This document shows positions 18,142 to 28,930 of a stretch of 64,000 nucleotides of DNA, in pieces; the stretch's first letter is position 1; the number at the start of each line of letters is the position of its first letter. The notes beneath the pieces are model-generated. The model saw only the letters and a program-made list of their open reading frames with translations. It had not been told where the DNA came from and did not search any database. Source of the DNA: Pseudomonas viridiflava (lineage in GTDB: Bacteria; Pseudomonadota; Gammaproteobacteria; Pseudomonadales; Pseudomonadaceae); assembly GCF_003702045.1 (NCBI RefSeq), contig NZ_RBTP01000031.1, forward strand, positions 178,137 to 242,136, given 5' to 3'. A program made the translations under genes and the position numbers.

Positions 18142-18187
18142 GGTGTAACGCCTACCCGTGGGGGTGAGCTGGCACAACCAGGAGGCA

Positions 18188-18271
18188 GGAGCGGACTTGT
18201 CCGCGAAAGCTGAAACAACCGACAGAGATGCAGCGGTTGAAAAAAAGCTTTCGCGGACGAGTCCGCTCCTA
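18188..18271. repeat. REP doublet downstream of lon
   Basis: AGGAGCGGACTTGTCCGCGA (from 18188) is mirrored with one mismatch by TCGCGGACGAGTCCGCTCCT (to 18271). It is a REP pair of the GCGGACTTGTCCGC subtype. No separate terminator is visible after lon. Confidence 0.88.
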
Positions 18272-18410
18272 CGTTCGGCATTGCGTACATTCAGCCAAGT
18301 CTGTTTACCCCTATGGGCGCAGAACAACCCGGATCACACCCGCCACACGCTCCCCTCCAAAACCCTGATCGGTTATCCTCCAGCATCGTCTTGCAAAACC
18401 GGACATTGCC

Positions 18411-18803
18411 ATGACCCCAGTTCGCCTCCTCGCGCCTTTGAGCCTCGCCCTGCTGAGCGCCTGCGCGCAGACACCAAAAAATATCGTCTCCGTCGACAGC
18501 CAAAGTGAGTGCCCGTTGAGCCTGACAACCGGACAGACACTGATCCTGACCCTGCCCAGCAACCCGACCACCGGCTTTCGCTGGCTGACTCAGAACCCGG
18601 CGCAGGGCATCCTGCGCAGCCTCGGGCCTGAGGTATACGCCAACGGTGCAAACAAGGAGATGATCGGCAGCGGCGGCGAGTCGGTGTGGCGTTTCAAGGC
18701 CACTGAACCGGGCACCGGTCGCCTGCTGATGGTTTATCAACAGCCTTGGGCACCGGAAGTACCGCCCGAGCAAACATTCGATTGCTCGATCAAAGTGAAC
18801 TGA
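18411..18803 (+). CDS. Chagasin-type (I42) protease inhibitor lipoprotein
   Basis: A 130-residue protein with a lipobox at LLSAC (Cys18), so it is exported and lipidated. The mature domain has the I42/chagasin loop NPTTGFRW, then VWRFKATEPGTGRLLMVYQQPW, matching the beta-sandwich inhibitors of papain-like cysteine proteases. It stands alone between the lon REP element and cmoA. In a plant-associated bacterium it could blunt host or competitor cysteine proteases, but no target can be read from sequence. Confidence 0.82.
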   Translation: MTPVRLLAPLSLALLSACAQTPKNIVSVDSQSECPLSLTTGQTLILTLPSNPTTGFRWLTQNPAQGILRSLGPEVYANGANKEMIGSGGESVWRFKATEPGTGRLLMVYQQPWAPEVPPEQTFDCSIKVN

Positions 18804-18914
18804 AGTCTTTAAGCGATGAGCGCAGCGACTCATCCGAGAAGCTGCGCTGCACCATGCATCCCGGCAACAAGTTGGCTAGAATGCCCGCCTTTCAAAGCCT
18901 TCGCCGGAATCGCC

Positions 18915-19658
18915 GTGAGCAAAGAACCCGACCGCCTATTCGCCCAACCGCTGGCCCAAGTGCCTGATTTCGCCTTCAACGAAGACGTGGTGCGCGTATT
19001 CCCGGACATGATCAAGCGTTCAGTGCCCGGCTACCCGACCATCGTCGAGAACCTAGGCGTGCTGGCGGCCCAGTTTGCCCAACCTGACACGGTTCTGTAC
19101 GACCTGGGCAGTTCGCTGGGCGCGGTCACTCAGGCATTGCGCCGCCACGTGCGCAACGAAGGCTGCCGGGTCATCGCCATCGACAATTCAACTGCGATGG
19201 TCGAACGCTGCCGCGAATACCTGAACGCCCAGAACTCGATGTTTCAGGAGTTGCTACCAGTGGAAGTCGTCGAGGGCGACATCCTGGGTCTCAGGTTCCA
19301 GCCAGCCTCGGTGGTTGCCCTGAACTTCACCCTGCAATTCATCGCGCCCGAGCAGCGCCTTGAACTGCTTGGGCGCATTCGGCAGTCCCTGGTGCCGGGC
19401 GGGGCGCTGATCCTGTCTGAAAAGCTGCGCTTCGATGACGAGCAGGAACACGCGCTGCTGACCGATCTGCACATTGCCTTCAAACGCGCCAATGGTTACA
19501 GCGATCTGGAGATTGCTCAGAAACGCAGCGCCATCGAGAACGTCATGAAACCCGACAGCCTCGAAGACCACCGCCAACGCCTGCTTGCCGCCGGATTTTC
19601 CAAGGTGGTGCCCTGGTTCCAATGCCTTAACTTTGCCTCGTTGATAGCCCTGCCATGA
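18915..19658 (+). CDS. cmoA: Carboxy-S-adenosyl-L-methionine synthase
   Basis: A 247-residue SAM-dependent enzyme that converts SAM and prephenate to carboxy-SAM for tRNA wobble-uridine modification. The GTG at 18915 ([19 protein letters not shown]) is chosen because it gives the family length and follows GGAAT. A longer in-frame reading from 18816 has no homologous N-terminus. SAM-binding motif [15 protein letters not shown], then [10 protein letters not shown] and LNFTLQFI. It overlaps cmoB by four bases. Confidence 0.94.
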   Translation: MSKEPDRLFAQPLAQVPDFAFNEDVVRVFPDMIKRSVPGYPTIVENLGVLAAQFAQPDTVLYDLGSSLGAVTQALRRHVRNEGCRVIAIDNSTAMVERCREYLNAQNSMFQELLPVEVVEGDILGLRFQPASVVALNFTLQFIAPEQRLELLGRIRQSLVPGGALILSEKLRFDDEQEHALLTDLHIAFKRANGYSDLEIAQKRSAIENVMKPDSLEDHRQRLLAAGFSKVVPWFQCLNFASLIALP

Positions 19659-20614
19659 TTGATCTCGCTCCCCTTGCCCGCCGCCTGGCCCGTACTCCAC
19701 TCGCCGACTGGGCCAACAGCCTTCAGGCCCAGCTCGACACCAAGATGGCCAAAGGGCACGGCGATCTGCAGCGCTGGCAGAGCGCACTGGACGCCTTGCC
19801 AGCCCTGACGCCGAGCCGCATTGACCTGGCCGACAGTTTCACCCTGGAAACCGAATGCGACGGTGAGACACGCACGGTGCTGCGCAAGGCCTTGATGGGC
19901 CTCTCCCCGTGGCGCAAGGGTCCGTTCGATGTGTTCGGCGTACACATCGACACCGAATGGCGTTCGGACTGGAAATGGTCGCGGGTGTCGCCGCATCTGG
20001 ATCTGACAGGCAAACGCGTGCTGGATGTGGGTTGCGGCAACGGCTACTACCAGTGGCGCATGCTGGGGGCCGGCGCTGACTGCGTGGTCGGCGTCGACCC
20101 CAACTGGCTGTTCTTCTGCCAGTTCCAGGCCATGCAACGCTACCTGCCCGACCTGCCCGCTTGGCACCTGCCTTTCGCACTGGAAGACCTGCCTGCCAAT
20201 CTGGAAGGGTTCGACACAGTGTTTTCAATGGGTGTGCTGTATCACCGCAAATCGCCCATCGACCACCTGTTGGCGCTGAAAGACTGCCTGGTGAAAGGCG
20301 GCGAGCTGGTGATGGAAACGCTGGTGATACCCGGTGACGTCCATCAGGTGCTGGTGCCTGAAGATCGCTACGCACAGATGCGAAACGTCTGGTTCCTGCC
20401 GTCGGTTCCTGCGCTGGAGCTGTGGATGCGCCGCGCAGGTTTCACCGATGTGCGTTGTGTGGACGTCAGCCACACGGCTGTCGAGGAACAGCGCAGCACC
20501 GAGTGGATGCGCTATCAGTCGCTGGGCGACTTCCTCGACCCCGAAGACCACAGCAAAACCGTAGAAGGCCTGCCCGCGCCGATGCGGGCCGTGATCGTGG
20601 GGCGCAAGCCTTAG
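19655..20614 (+). CDS. cmoB: tRNA U34 carboxymethyltransferase
   Basis: A 319-residue enzyme that transfers the carboxymethyl group from carboxy-SAM to 5-hydroxyuridine at tRNA position 34 (cmo5U). The SAM-fold motif is [15 protein letters not shown], preceded by [20 protein letters not shown] and followed by [15 protein letters not shown] and [15 protein letters not shown], all characteristic of CmoB. Its ATG overlaps the cmoA stop (ATGA). No terminator is obvious before the REP elements downstream. Confidence 0.95.
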   Translation: MIDLAPLARRLARTPLADWANSLQAQLDTKMAKGHGDLQRWQSALDALPALTPSRIDLADSFTLETECDGETRTVLRKALMGLSPWRKGPFDVFGVHIDTEWRSDWKWSRVSPHLDLTGKRVLDVGCGNGYYQWRMLGAGADCVVGVDPNWLFFCQFQAMQRYLPDLPAWHLPFALEDLPANLEGFDTVFSMGVLYHRKSPIDHLLALKDCLVKGGELVMETLVIPGDVHQVLVPEDRYAQMRNVWFLPSVPALELWMRRAGFTDVRCVDVSHTAVEEQRSTEWMRYQSLGDFLDPEDHSKTVEGLPAPMRAVIVGRKP

Positions 20615-20721
20615 GCTTTCAGCGCTGAATCAAAAATCTGTAATACCTGATGACGAAACACTTTTGTGAGAGGCGCTACCACGTCTTAGACGTAGCGCTG
20701 TCGCGCAGCAAACACCGGTTC

Positions 20722-20813
20722 GTGGGAGCGGACTTGTCCGCGAAAAGGCAGGGTACATCCGCCCCAGATACGGTGGCTGAAATGCTGCATTCGCGGACAA
20801 GCCCGTTCCCACA
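20722..20813. repeat. REP doublet in the cmoB-pdxJ gap
   Basis: GTGGGAGCGGACTTGTCCGC (from 20722) faces a near-perfect reverse complement ending at 20813. The two genes converge here, so the REP pair sits in a 357-bp noncoding gap and may help separate the two transcripts. Confidence 0.88.
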
Positions 20814-20855
20814 AAATCGCGTTTATTCAGTAAGTTACGGGTTGTTTAATAAGAG

Positions 20856-20925
20856 CGGCTTGCCGGCGATTCAGTCGACGCGGTATGTCAGGAAAACAGC
20901 GTCATCGTTTATCGCCAGCAAGCCG
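20856..20925. repeat. Inverted repeat CGGCTTGCCGGCGAT / ATCGCCAGCAAGCCG
   Basis: Arms at 20856-20870 and 20911-20925 pair with one mismatch around a 40-nt loop. This is distinct from the neighbouring REP and may be a second dispersed palindromic family or the 3' hairpin of the pdxJ transcript. The rest of the 20615-20971 gap shows nothing else. Confidence 0.6.
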
Positions 20926-20971
20926 TCTTCCACAGTCCGATGTTGACTGCGAGACACTGCCGTTTCAGAGA

Positions 20972-21712
20972 TTAGCGTGCTGCCGCGACGATCAGCGCTT
21001 TCATCTCGGCCACCGCCGCCTTGAAACCCACGAACAACGCATGCGCCACCAGTGCGTGACCAATGTTCAGTTCGTTGATGCCTTTGATCGCCGCAATCGC
21101 TTCAACGTTGTGATAGTGCAGGCCATGTCCGGCGTTGACGATCAGGCCTTGGGCCAGGCCAAAGGTCACACCATCGGCGACCCGCTGCAGCTCTTCTGCC
21201 ACTTCAGTCGGGGTTTGTGCGTCGGCGTAGCGGCCGGTATGCAGTTCGATGGCTGGCGCACCGACGCGCTTCGAGGCTGCAATCTGGCGCTCATCGGCGT
21301 CGATGAACAGCGAGACTTCACAGCCGATCTTCGACAGCCGCTCGACCGCGGCCTTGATGCGCGCCTCCTGACCGGCGACATCCAGACCACCCTCGGTCGT
21401 CAACTCCTGACGCGTCTCCGGCACCAGACACACATGGCCCGGGCGAATCCGCTCGGCAAACGCAAGCATCTCTTCGGTGACGCCCATTTCAAAGTTCATG
21501 CGGGTCTGCAACACATCCTTGAGCAGCAACACGTCGCGCTCCTGGATATGGCGACGGTCTTCGCGCAGGTGAACCGTGATGCCGTCGGCACCCGCCTCTT
21601 CAGCGTCCAGCGCTGCCTTGACCGGATCCGGGTAACGCGTTCCGCGCGCCTGACGCAATGTGGCCACGTGATCGATGTTCACGCCAAGAAGGATGCGAGG
21701 GCTTTGAGTCAC
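20972..21712 (-). CDS. pdxJ: Pyridoxine 5'-phosphate synthase
   Basis: A 246-residue TIM-barrel enzyme that condenses 3-amino-2-oxopropyl phosphate with deoxyxylulose 5-phosphate to form pyridoxine phosphate. Signature parts are [46 protein letters not shown], and GHGLHYHNV. The start is the GTG at 21712, with GGAGA about 7 nt upstream; an upstream ATG at 21754 would add 14 non-homologous residues. It ends the lepA-to-pdxJ housekeeping operon. Confidence 0.95.
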   Translation of the reverse strand: MTQSPRILLGVNIDHVATLRQARGTRYPDPVKAALDAEEAGADGITVHLREDRRHIQERDVLLLKDVLQTRMNFEMGVTEEMLAFAERIRPGHVCLVPETRQELTTEGGLDVAGQEARIKAAVERLSKIGCEVSLFIDADERQIAASKRVGAPAIELHTGRYADAQTPTEVAEELQRVADGVTFGLAQGLIVNAGHGLHYHNVEAIAAIKGINELNIGHALVAHALFVGFKAAVAEMKALIVAAAR

Positions 21713-21763
21713 GGGAAGTCTCCAGAAATTAGATCGAAGCAGGCTGCAGAGCATAAAGCCTGA

Positions 21764-22447
21764 TTACGGCTTGCGAAACAGTTCACGGCTGACTAATGGA
21801 CGACCGCCCAGATGGACCGCCAACGCCTGACGCATCAGACGCTTGGCTGCGGACAATGCACCGGGGGCGCTCCAGTCCGCTTCGGCCATCGCCAACAGCT
21901 CCACGCCCTGAAACAGGCCGGGCTGCAGCAGGTAAACCCGCTCCAGCCCGGCGTCGACCTGTAAGCGGTACATGCCGTCTGTGGCCAGAGGATCGCCATT
22001 GATGTCGGTGTCCAGCGCAAAGCCGTAGCCGAGATCGTCCAGCAGACGCCATTCGAAAGAACGCAGCAGCGGCTCAAGCGCCCGTCCTTCGGCGAGGGCG
22101 GCCAGGGTGGCGGCGTAGTGATCGAACACGGCAGGATGCGGATCTTCAGAAGGCAGCAGGCGAATCAGCAGCTCGTTGAGGTACATGCCGCTGAATAACG
22201 CCTCGCCTGTCATCCAGGTGGCGACACCGGCGCTTTCCATTCGGCCGACGTTCTTCAGCTCGCCTCGTCCGCGAAATTCGACTTCGAGCGGCACGAAGGG
22301 CCTTGCCAGCGAACCGGCTTTGCCCTTGGCGCTGCGCAGCACCGCTCGCAACCGGCCCCGAGGCGTGAGGAAATCGACCAACGCGCTGTTTTCACGGTAC
22401 GCACGGCTGTGCAGCACATAAGCAGGTTGGCCGGTTGGCGTGCTCAT
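21764..22447 (-). CDS. recO: DNA repair protein RecO
   Basis: A 227-residue protein of the RecFOR recombination-mediator pathway that helps load RecA on SSB-coated DNA. An N-terminal OB fold ([34 protein letters not shown]) is followed by a helical region ([25 protein letters not shown]) and [16 protein letters not shown]. The zinc-finger cysteines found in some RecO proteins are absent. It is preceded by era and followed by pdxJ, the standard pseudomonad order. Confidence 0.93.
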   Translation of the reverse strand: MSTPTGQPAYVLHSRAYRENSALVDFLTPRGRLRAVLRSAKGKAGSLARPFVPLEVEFRGRGELKNVGRMESAGVATWMTGEALFSGMYLNELLIRLLPSEDPHPAVFDHYAATLAALAEGRALEPLLRSFEWRLLDDLGYGFALDTDINGDPLATDGMYRLQVDAGLERVYLLQPGLFQGVELLAMAEADWSAPGALSAAKRLMRQALAVHLGGRPLVSRELFRKP

Positions 22448-22503
22448 CGGGCGGGCTCGAAAGAGAAAGTGTTCACCCGGCCGGGGCCGGGTGAAGAGAC
22501 AGC

Positions 22504-23406
22504 CTAGAGGTCGCCGTAGCCCAGCGAGCGCAGCGCACGCTCATCGTCGGACCAGCCGCCCTTGACCTTGACCCAGAGGTTAAGCATCACCTTGGAATCG
22601 AACAGCAGCTCCATGTCGCGACGGGCATCGCTGCCGATGCGCTTGATGCGCTCGCCCTTGTCGCCAATGATGATTTTCTTCTGGCCGTCACGCTCGACGA
22701 GGATCAAGGCATGGATATGCAGAATGCGACCCTGCTGCTTGAACTCTTCGATTTCGACCGTGATCTGGTAGGGAAGCTCGGCACCCAACTGACGCATGAT
22801 CTTCTCGCGAACCAGCTCGGCGGCCAGGAAGCGGCTACTGCGGTCGGTGATCTGGTCTTCCGGGAAAAAGTGATCGTTCTCCGGCAGATGGGAGGCGATC
22901 AGGCTTTCGAGCGCTTCGAGGTTGTGCCCGTGCTGCGCGGAGATCGGCATGATGGAGGCATTCGGCAACTGACCTTGCAGCCATTCCAGATGCGGCATCA
23001 GATCGCTCTTGTCTTCGATGCGATCGGTCTTGTTGATCGCCAGAATGACCGGACCCTGAACGTATTGGACACGCTCGAGCACCATCTGGTCTTCGTCGGT
23101 CCAGCGCGTACGGTCGACCACGAAGATCACTACGTCCACGTCTTTCAACGCCGCCGATGCAGTCTTATTCATGTAGCGGTTGAGCGCTTTCTCGCCATTC
23201 TTGTGCATGCCGGGGGTATCGACGTAGATCGCCTGCACGGCGCCCTCGGTCTTGATGCCCAGCATGTTGTGACGAGTGGTCTGCGGCTTGCGCGAAGTGA
23301 TCGCCAGCTTCTGACCCAGAATATGGTTGAGCAGCGTGGACTTGCCTACGTTAGGGCGGCCGACGATGGCAACATAGCCACAGCGTGTTGCAGTTGTATC
23401 AGTCAT
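22504..23406 (-). CDS. era: GTPase Era
   Basis: A 300-residue GTPase essential for 30S subunit maturation. Walker [13 protein letters not shown], switch region [22 protein letters not shown] and a C-terminal KH domain ([24 protein letters not shown]) are all present. The ATG at 23406 ([10 protein letters not shown]), with GGAGAA upstream, is taken rather than an in-frame codon at 23430. The start lies inside the end of rnc, so RNase III and Era are co-translated. Confidence 0.95.
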   Translation of the reverse strand: MTDTTATRCGYVAIVGRPNVGKSTLLNHILGQKLAITSRKPQTTRHNMLGIKTEGAVQAIYVDTPGMHKNGEKALNRYMNKTASAALKDVDVVIFVVDRTRWTDEDQMVLERVQYVQGPVILAINKTDRIEDKSDLMPHLEWLQGQLPNASIMPISAQHGHNLEALESLIASHLPENDHFFPEDQITDRSSRFLAAELVREKIMRQLGAELPYQITVEIEEFKQQGRILHIHALILVERDGQKKIIIGDKGERIKRIGSDARRDMELLFDSKVMLNLWVKVKGGWSDDERALRSLGYGDL

Positions 23407-24088
23407 GACCGTTCTCCACGCCAAGGGCAATGAGTGCTGCAGCTGCGGCTACCTGTTCGGCAATCCGGCGGCTGACACCCTGACCTCGACTTTTTTCATT
23501 CAGTAAGGTGATCTCGCATTCGACGAAAAACGTCCGGCAATGCGGCTCACCCTGGATATCCACCACTTCGTAACGCGGCAGGTCACAAGCCCGGGACTGC
23601 AGAAACTCCTGCAATCGGGTTTTCGGGTCCTTGTTGGTGTCTACCAGCGTCAGGCTGTCGAACTCGGTCGTCAACCACGCCAGCACACGCTCACGCGCTG
23701 CGTCCATGCCTGCATCGAGGTAGATCGCACCGATCAGCGCCTCAAGGGCATCGGCCAGAATGGATTCACGACGGAAACCGCCGCTCTTCAATTCGCCTGA
23801 GCCCAGACGCAGATACTCGCCCAGATCAAAACCACGTGCCAGCAGGGCCAGGGTTTCACCCTTCACCAGACGCGCCCGCAGACGTGACAACTGGCCTTCA
23901 CGCGCCTGAGGGAAGCGCTCGAACAGCGCCTCGCCGGCCACGAAGTTGAGAATGGCATCGCCGAGGAATTCCAGACGCTCATTGTTGCGACCGGCAAAAC
24001 TGCGGTGAGTCAGGGCCAGGATCATCAGTTCCTGATCCTTGAAGGTGTAGCCGAGCTGACGCTCAAGGCGGCTCAAGGATACGCTCAC
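23399..24088 (-). CDS. rnc: Ribonuclease III
   Basis: A 229-residue double-strand-specific endoribonuclease that processes rRNA precursors and structured mRNAs. The catalytic signature [13 protein letters not shown] and second acidic motif [15 protein letters not shown] are present, followed by a dsRNA-binding domain ([20 protein letters not shown] and the [19 protein letters not shown] helix). It overlaps DUF4845 upstream by four bases and era downstream by eight. Confidence 0.95.
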   Translation of the reverse strand: MSVSLSRLERQLGYTFKDQELMILALTHRSFAGRNNERLEFLGDAILNFVAGEALFERFPQAREGQLSRLRARLVKGETLALLARGFDLGEYLRLGSGELKSGGFRRESILADALEALIGAIYLDAGMDAARERVLAWLTTEFDSLTLVDTNKDPKTRLQEFLQSRACDLPRYEVVDIQGEPHCRTFFVECEITLLNEKSRGQGVSRRIAEQVAAAAALIALGVENGHD

Positions 24089-24468
24089 GGTTTGCCCACG
24101 CTCAGTTGCTTGTCGAACTTCATGACCACATCAATGTTCTGGATCAGTGGCTCACGTTGCTCGTAGTTCAAATGGGCGTTGAACGAATCGTTCTCCACCG
24201 TTACTTTTAAAGCCTTGTTCAAATCTATATCCCGGATGCTGTTGAGCTGCATGCTCTTTTCGACATAACTGTAAAAATCGTTGACCGTGGTGATATCCAG
24301 TCCCTTGTTGGTCTCGACCGCCTGGATGATTTTTTTCATCTCCATGTAATCGAGATAATGGGGAACGATCTTGAGCGCCGTGCTGATCGCAAAAGCGACC
24401 AGCGCCAGCGTCAGCAACCACCCCACCCAAGACATACCTTTTTGAGAAGCAGGGAACGTCATGTTCAC
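24085..24468 (-). CDS. DUF4845 single-pass membrane protein
   Basis: About 127 residues, with a cytoplasmic stub, one TM helix ([21 protein letters not shown]) and an exported alpha/beta domain. I prefer the GTG at 24468 because AGGAGG lies 8 nt before it; an ATG two codons later is possible. DUF4845 proteins occur between lepB and rnc in many gammaproteobacteria and their function is unknown. The coupling to rnc (ATGA) and position after signal peptidase is conserved context rather than a proof of role. Confidence 0.85.
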   Translation of the reverse strand: MNMTFPASQKGMSWVGWLLTLALVAFAISTALKIVPHYLDYMEMKKIIQAVETNKGLDITTVNDFYSYVEKSMQLNSIRDIDLNKALKVTVENDSFNAHLNYEQREPLIQNIDVVMKFDKQLSVGKP

Positions 24469-24540
24469 TGTGAACCCTCCTGGATGGACTGTCTGGCGAC
24501 CTGACCCGAACGCATGGGTCAGGGGCTCGCCGAAGCGGTC

Positions 24541-24574
24541 CAAAATGACAAACGGCGCTGCTCAGGCAGCGCCG
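24541..24574 (-). terminator. Stem-loop between lepB and DUF4845
   Basis: CGGCGCTGC (24553-24561) pairs perfectly with GCAGCGCCG (24566-24574) around a TCAG loop. On the minus strand it is followed by TTTGTCATTTTG. It lies just after the lepB stop, so it may terminate or attenuate readthrough into rnc-era. Confidence 0.65.
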
Positions 24575-24580
24575 CATGGG

Positions 24581-25435
24581 TTACTTGATCAACCCTACGC
24601 GTGAAAAATTAGGGAAGTGACTCAGCTTGGGTTCGGGCCAGCTCATCCAGACAGCGAAGGCCTTGCCGACGATGTTCTTGTCAGGAACCATGCCCAGCTC
24701 ATCCTTGGGAATGTTGGGGTCATCCCAGTAACGGCTGTCGTTGGAGTTGTCGCGGTTGTCGCCCATCATGAAGTAATGCGCGGCAGGCACGGTCCACTCG
24801 GTGTCGGGCGGTGCACGGTAGCGGCTCATTTCCTGACGGATCTGGTGCTCGACGGTGCCCAGCTGTTCTTCATACAGTTCGGCGCTGCCCAGGGTGCCAG
24901 GCTCGGTGCCGATCAGCTTCTTGGCGACCAGCTCGCCGTTGACGAACAGACGCTTGTCGCTGGTGTACCGAATGCGGTCACCCGGCAACCCGATCACACG
25001 CTTGATGTAGTTGACGCTCGGGTCGCTCGGGTAGCGAAATACCATCACGTCGCCGCGCTGCGGGTCACCGATCTGGATCACTTTCTGGTCAAGTACGGGC
25101 AGACGAATGCCGTAGGAGAACTTGTTGACCAGGATGAAATCACCCACGTCCAGCGTCGGCTTCATGGAGCCCGACGGTATCTGGAAGGGTTCGACCAGAA
25201 ACGAGCGCAGCACCAGAACGATAAACAACACCGGAAAGAACGATTTGCCATATTCAACCAGCAAAGGTTCCTTGTTCAGTCGCTCGACGACAGCAATGTC
25301 AGGCTCTGTGACGCTGCCCTGATAATTGGCAATGGCAACCCGGCGACGAGGCGCCAGGAAGACCAGATCAATCAGTGCAAGCACGCCACAGACGAAGACA
25401 GCGATGACCAACAACAGCGGGAAATTTAGTGACAT
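24581..25435 (-). CDS. lepB: Signal peptidase I
   Basis: A 284-residue inner-membrane protease that removes signal peptides from Sec and Tat substrates. There are two N-terminal hydrophobic segments (about 4-26 and 62-82). The nucleophile Ser is in QIPSGSMKPTL and the Lys general base is in NYIKRVIGLPGDRI. The later box GDNRDNSNDSRYW is intact. It is located 9 bp after lepA, the conserved operon order. Confidence 0.95.
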   Translation of the reverse strand: MSLNFPLLLVIAVFVCGVLALIDLVFLAPRRRVAIANYQGSVTEPDIAVVERLNKEPLLVEYGKSFFPVLFIVLVLRSFLVEPFQIPSGSMKPTLDVGDFILVNKFSYGIRLPVLDQKVIQIGDPQRGDVMVFRYPSDPSVNYIKRVIGLPGDRIRYTSDKRLFVNGELVAKKLIGTEPGTLGSAELYEEQLGTVEHQIRQEMSRYRAPPDTEWTVPAAHYFMMGDNRDNSNDSRYWDDPNIPKDELGMVPDKNIVGKAFAVWMSWPEPKLSHFPNFSRVGLIK

Positions 25436-25444
25436 AGGACCTGA

Positions 25445-27241
25445 CTATTCCAACCTGAGCACTGCAAGGAAAGCTTCCTGTGGAATTTCCACGTTGCCGA
25501 CCTGCTTCATGCGTTTCTTACCGGCCTTCTGCTTTTCCAGCAATTTGCGTTTACGGCTTACGTCGCCACCGTAACACTTGGCCAGTACGTTCTTTCTGAG
25601 TGCCTTGACGGTTGTTCGGGCCACGATCTGACCGCCAATGGCGGCCTGAATTGCCACGTCGAACATCTGCCGCGGAATCAGCTCTTTCATCTTCTCGGTC
25701 AATGCGCGCCCTTTGTAGTGCGCATTGTCACGGTGAACGATCAGCGCCAGGGCGTCGACCTTCTCGCCGTTGATCAACACGTCGAGCTTGACCAGGTTGG
25801 CAGACTGGTAACGGTCGAAATGATAATCCAGCGATGCATAACCACGGCTGACCGACTTGAGACGGTCGAAGAAGTCCAGGACCACTTCATTCATCGGCAA
25901 ATCGTAGCTGACCTGAACCTGCGTTCCGAGGAACAGCATGTCGTGCTGCACGCCGCGTTTTTCAATACACAGCGTGATGACGTTGCCCAGGTGCTCCTGA
26001 GGCACAAGAATATTTGCCCGAACGATTGGTTCGCGCATGTCTTCGATGGCTGACAGGTCAGGCAGTTTCGACGGGTTGTCGACGTAAATCGTTTCACCGG
26101 TCTTGAGCAGCAGCTCGAAGATAACCGTCGGAGCCGTGGTAATCAGGTCCAGGTTGTACTCGCGCTCCAGGCGCTCCTGGATAATCTCCATGTGGAGCAT
26201 GCCCAGGAAGCCGCAGCGGAAGCCGAAGCCCAGTGCATCGGAGCTTTCGGGCAGGTATTGCAGCGAAGAGTCGTTGAGCGTCAGTTTCTGCAACGCTTCG
26301 CGGAAGTCTTCGAAATCGTCGGAACTGACCGGAAACAGACCCGCGTAAACCTGTGGCTGGATGCGTTTGAAACCCGGCAGCACGTCTACATCGGGGGTGG
26401 TGCTCAAGGTCAGGGTATCGCCGACCGGCGCACCGTGAATGTCTTTGATACCGGCAATGATGAAGCCCACTTCGCCCGCTTTCAGATCGACTGTCGCCGT
26501 GTGCTTGGGGTTGAACACGCCCACGCTGTCGACCAGATGCAGCTTGCCGGTAGATTTGACGAGAATCTTGTCGCCCTTCTTGACACGGCCGTGGCGTACG
26601 CGCACCAGGGAAACGACGCCCAGGTAGTTGTCGAACCAGGAGTCGATGATCAACGCTTGCAGCGGATCTTCGATGTTGCCGGTTGGTGCCGGAATGGTGG
26701 CGACCAGGCGCTCGAGCACTTCATCGACGCCCATGCCGCTCTTGGCGCTGCAGGCCACAGCGTCGGTGGCATCGATGCCGATGATCTTCTCGATCTCTTC
26801 CTTGACGCGGTCCGGATCGGCCTGCGGCAAGTCCATCTTGTTCAGTACCGGCATGACCTCAAGGCCCTGCTCGATAGCGGTGTAGCAGTTGGCAACCGAC
26901 TGAGCTTCAACGCCCTGACCGGCATCGACAACCAGCAGCGCACCTTCGCAGGCGGCCAGCGAGCGACTGACTTCATAGGTGAAGTCCACGTGGCCCGGGG
27001 TATCAATGAAGTTCAGCTGGTAGGTAATACCGTCTTTGGCCTTGTAGTACAGGGTTACGCTGTGGGCCTTGATGGTGATCCCGCGCTCGCGCTCAAGATC
27101 CATAGAGTCAAGCACCTGCGCTTCCATTTCGCGCTCGGACAGGCCGCCGCACATTTGAATGAAGCGGTCGGCCAGCGTCGACTTGCCATGGTCAATGTGG
27201 GCGATGATGGAGAAATTGCGGATATGACTCAAATCACTCAC
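25445..27241 (-). CDS. lepA: Elongation factor 4 (back-translocase)
   Basis: A 598-residue translational GTPase. The G1 motif is [12 protein letters not shown], followed by [18 protein letters not shown] and NKMDLP. Then come EF-G-like domains and the LepA-specific C-terminal domain ending in [20 protein letters not shown]. It binds stalled or mistranslocated ribosomes and is linked to 30S biogenesis. It starts the lepA-lepB-DUF4845-rnc-era-recO-pdxJ series, 171 bp after mucD. Confidence 0.96.
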   Translation of the reverse strand: MSDLSHIRNFSIIAHIDHGKSTLADRFIQMCGGLSEREMEAQVLDSMDLERERGITIKAHSVTLYYKAKDGITYQLNFIDTPGHVDFTYEVSRSLAACEGALLVVDAGQGVEAQSVANCYTAIEQGLEVMPVLNKMDLPQADPDRVKEEIEKIIGIDATDAVACSAKSGMGVDEVLERLVATIPAPTGNIEDPLQALIIDSWFDNYLGVVSLVRVRHGRVKKGDKILVKSTGKLHLVDSVGVFNPKHTATVDLKAGEVGFIIAGIKDIHGAPVGDTLTLSTTPDVDVLPGFKRIQPQVYAGLFPVSSDDFEDFREALQKLTLNDSSLQYLPESSDALGFGFRCGFLGMLHMEIIQERLEREYNLDLITTAPTVIFELLLKTGETIYVDNPSKLPDLSAIEDMREPIVRANILVPQEHLGNVITLCIEKRGVQHDMLFLGTQVQVSYDLPMNEVVLDFFDRLKSVSRGYASLDYHFDRYQSANLVKLDVLINGEKVDALALIVHRDNAHYKGRALTEKMKELIPRQMFDVAIQAAIGGQIVARTTVKALRKNVLAKCYGGDVSRKRKLLEKQKAGKKRMKQVGNVEIPQEAFLAVLRLE

Positions 27242-27365
27242 GGATCAACACTCAAAAAGGTTGCAGGCAGATTGCCCGCCGAAAAATAGCCGGGAATTGT
27301 ACCTGAAGGATGCCCGAGGCGTCACGCTTGCAGGCAGATGGATAGGCGTCAAGGCAAATTACAGG

Positions 27366-27394
27366 CATGAAAAAGGGCGGTCATGACCGCCCTT
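27366..27394 (-). terminator. Rho-independent terminator of mucD
   Basis: AAGGGCGGTCATGACCGCCC is a perfect palindrome (27373-27394). On the minus strand it is followed by TTTTCATG, 19 bp beyond the mucD stop. It ends the algU operon before lepA. Confidence 0.88.
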
Positions 27395-27412
27395 CTTCCT
27401 CATTGCAGCCTG

Positions 27413-28846
27413 TTATTCAGCCAGCTTGAAGGTAATGAACGTCGCACGACCCTGACGCAGGACGCGCATCGAAACAGAACGATCCTTGGGCAAGCTTTTC
27501 GCCACATCGGTGAACTGCTTGGCCGAAGTGATGGCCTGGTTGTTCAAGTGAGTGATCACATCACCGGCCTGCAGACCGATCAGCGAAGCAGGGCCACCGG
27601 TCACTTCCTTGATGGCAACGCCGCCTTTGATGTCCAGCGTCTTCTTCTGCTCGGCGGTCAGTTCGATCACCGAAACACCCAGACGGTTGCTGCTGCGCTC
27701 GGCACCCGCACCTGGCACGCCACCCATTTCCTGACCTTCATCCGGCAGTGCGCCGACGGTAACCGTCACGTTCTGACGCTTACCGTCACGAATCACTTCA
27801 AGCTCGGCCTTGCTGCCGTCCTTGAGGTTGCCGATCAAGTGCGGCAGGTCGGCGGACATGACGATCGGCTGGCCATTGGCGCTCAGAATCACGTCGCCTA
27901 CCTGCAGACCGCCCTTGGCAGCAGGGCCATCTTCAAGCACCTGCGCAACCAGCGCACCGGCTGGCTTGTCCAGACCGAAGGATTCAGCCAGGTCCTTGTT
28001 CACTTCCTGAATCACCACACCCAACCAGCCCCGGCTGACTTTACCGCTGGCCTTGAGCTGATTGGCGACATCCATCGCGACATCGATAGGGATCGCGAAC
28101 GACAGCCCCATGAAACCGCCCGAGCGGGTGAAAATTTGCGAGTTGATCCCCACGACCTCACCCGCCATGTTGAACAGCGGACCACCGGAGTTACCCGGGT
28201 TGATCGCTACGTCGGTCTGGATGAACGGCACGTAGGTATCGTTCGGAAGGCTGCGCCCCTTGGCGCTGACGATACCTTTGGTCACCGAGTGATCGAAGCC
28301 GAACGGCGAACCGATCGCCAGCACCCACTCACCGACCTTGAGCGTATTGGAATTGCCCAGTTTGGCGGTCGGAAGGTCCTTGCCTTCAATCTTCAAAACG
28401 GCCACGTCAGTACGAGGATCCGTACCGACCAGCTTGGCCTTCAGTTCGCTGCGATCAGAGAGGCGCACGAGAATTTCGTCCGCGCCGTCGATCACGTGGT
28501 TGTTGGTCAGCACATAGCCGTCTGGCGAGATAATAAAGCCCGACCCCAGCGATTGCGCTTCGCGCTGGCGATCACCCTTGCCGGGCGGACGCGTTCCTGG
28601 CGGCATGCTGCGCTCGAGAAACTCGCGCAGCATGGGAGGAAGGCCTTCAAGGTCCGGCATCTGCTGATTGGCAATAGCACGATCAGGCAACTTCTGACGG
28701 GTGCTGATATTCACGACCGCGGGCGACGCCTGCTCGACCAGCCCGGTGAAGTCCGGCAGGTTCTCGGCCTGTACGGCAGCAACCTGTCCGAGCATCAGCA
28801 CGGCGGCAATGAGAGATAGATAAGATTTCATACGTGGTATCGACAT
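27413..28846 (-). CDS. mucD: Periplasmic DegP/HtrA-type serine protease MucD
   Basis: A 477-residue protease-chaperone that limits AlgU activation by clearing misfolded envelope proteins. The ATG at 28846 has GGGAG upstream and gives a signal peptide (MKSYLSLIAAVLMLGQVAA). Catalytic triad: His in LTNNHVIDGA, Asp in RTDVAVLKI, Ser in NPGNSGGPL. Two PDZ domains follow (about 265-355 and 385-470). It is last in the algU operon. The usual mucC is missing, leaving a 283-bp gap before it. Confidence 0.95.
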   Translation of the reverse strand: MSIPRMKSYLSLIAAVLMLGQVAAVQAENLPDFTGLVEQASPAVVNISTRQKLPDRAIANQQMPDLEGLPPMLREFLERSMPPGTRPPGKGDRQREAQSLGSGFIISPDGYVLTNNHVIDGADEILVRLSDRSELKAKLVGTDPRTDVAVLKIEGKDLPTAKLGNSNTLKVGEWVLAIGSPFGFDHSVTKGIVSAKGRSLPNDTYVPFIQTDVAINPGNSGGPLFNMAGEVVGINSQIFTRSGGFMGLSFAIPIDVAMDVANQLKASGKVSRGWLGVVIQEVNKDLAESFGLDKPAGALVAQVLEDGPAAKGGLQVGDVILSANGQPIVMSADLPHLIGNLKDGSKAELEVIRDGKRQNVTVTVGALPDEGQEMGGVPGAGAERSSNRLGVSVIELTAEQKKTLDIKGGVAIKEVTGGPASLIGLQAGDVITHLNNQAITSAKQFTDVAKSLPKDRSVSMRVLRQGRATFITFKLAE

Positions 28847-28895
28847 ACGGCTCCCGTTCACAACCAGCAAAGTTAAGCAGTACAGGTCAGCTGAC

Positions 28896-28930
28896 TCAGA
28901 GACCCGGCACCGCGAGGTGCTTGTCTCTGA
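28896..28930. other. Compound stem-loop in the mucB-mucD gap
   Basis: Outer arms TCAGAGAC (28896-28903) and GTCTCTGA (28923-28930) and inner arms GCACC (28907-28911) and GGTGC (28916-28920) form a nested hairpin. It lies in the 283-bp space where mucC would be expected, about 50 bp before the mucD start. No T tract follows on the transcribed minus strand, so a simple terminator is unlikely. An mRNA-processing or attenuation role is possible. Confidence 0.6.
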
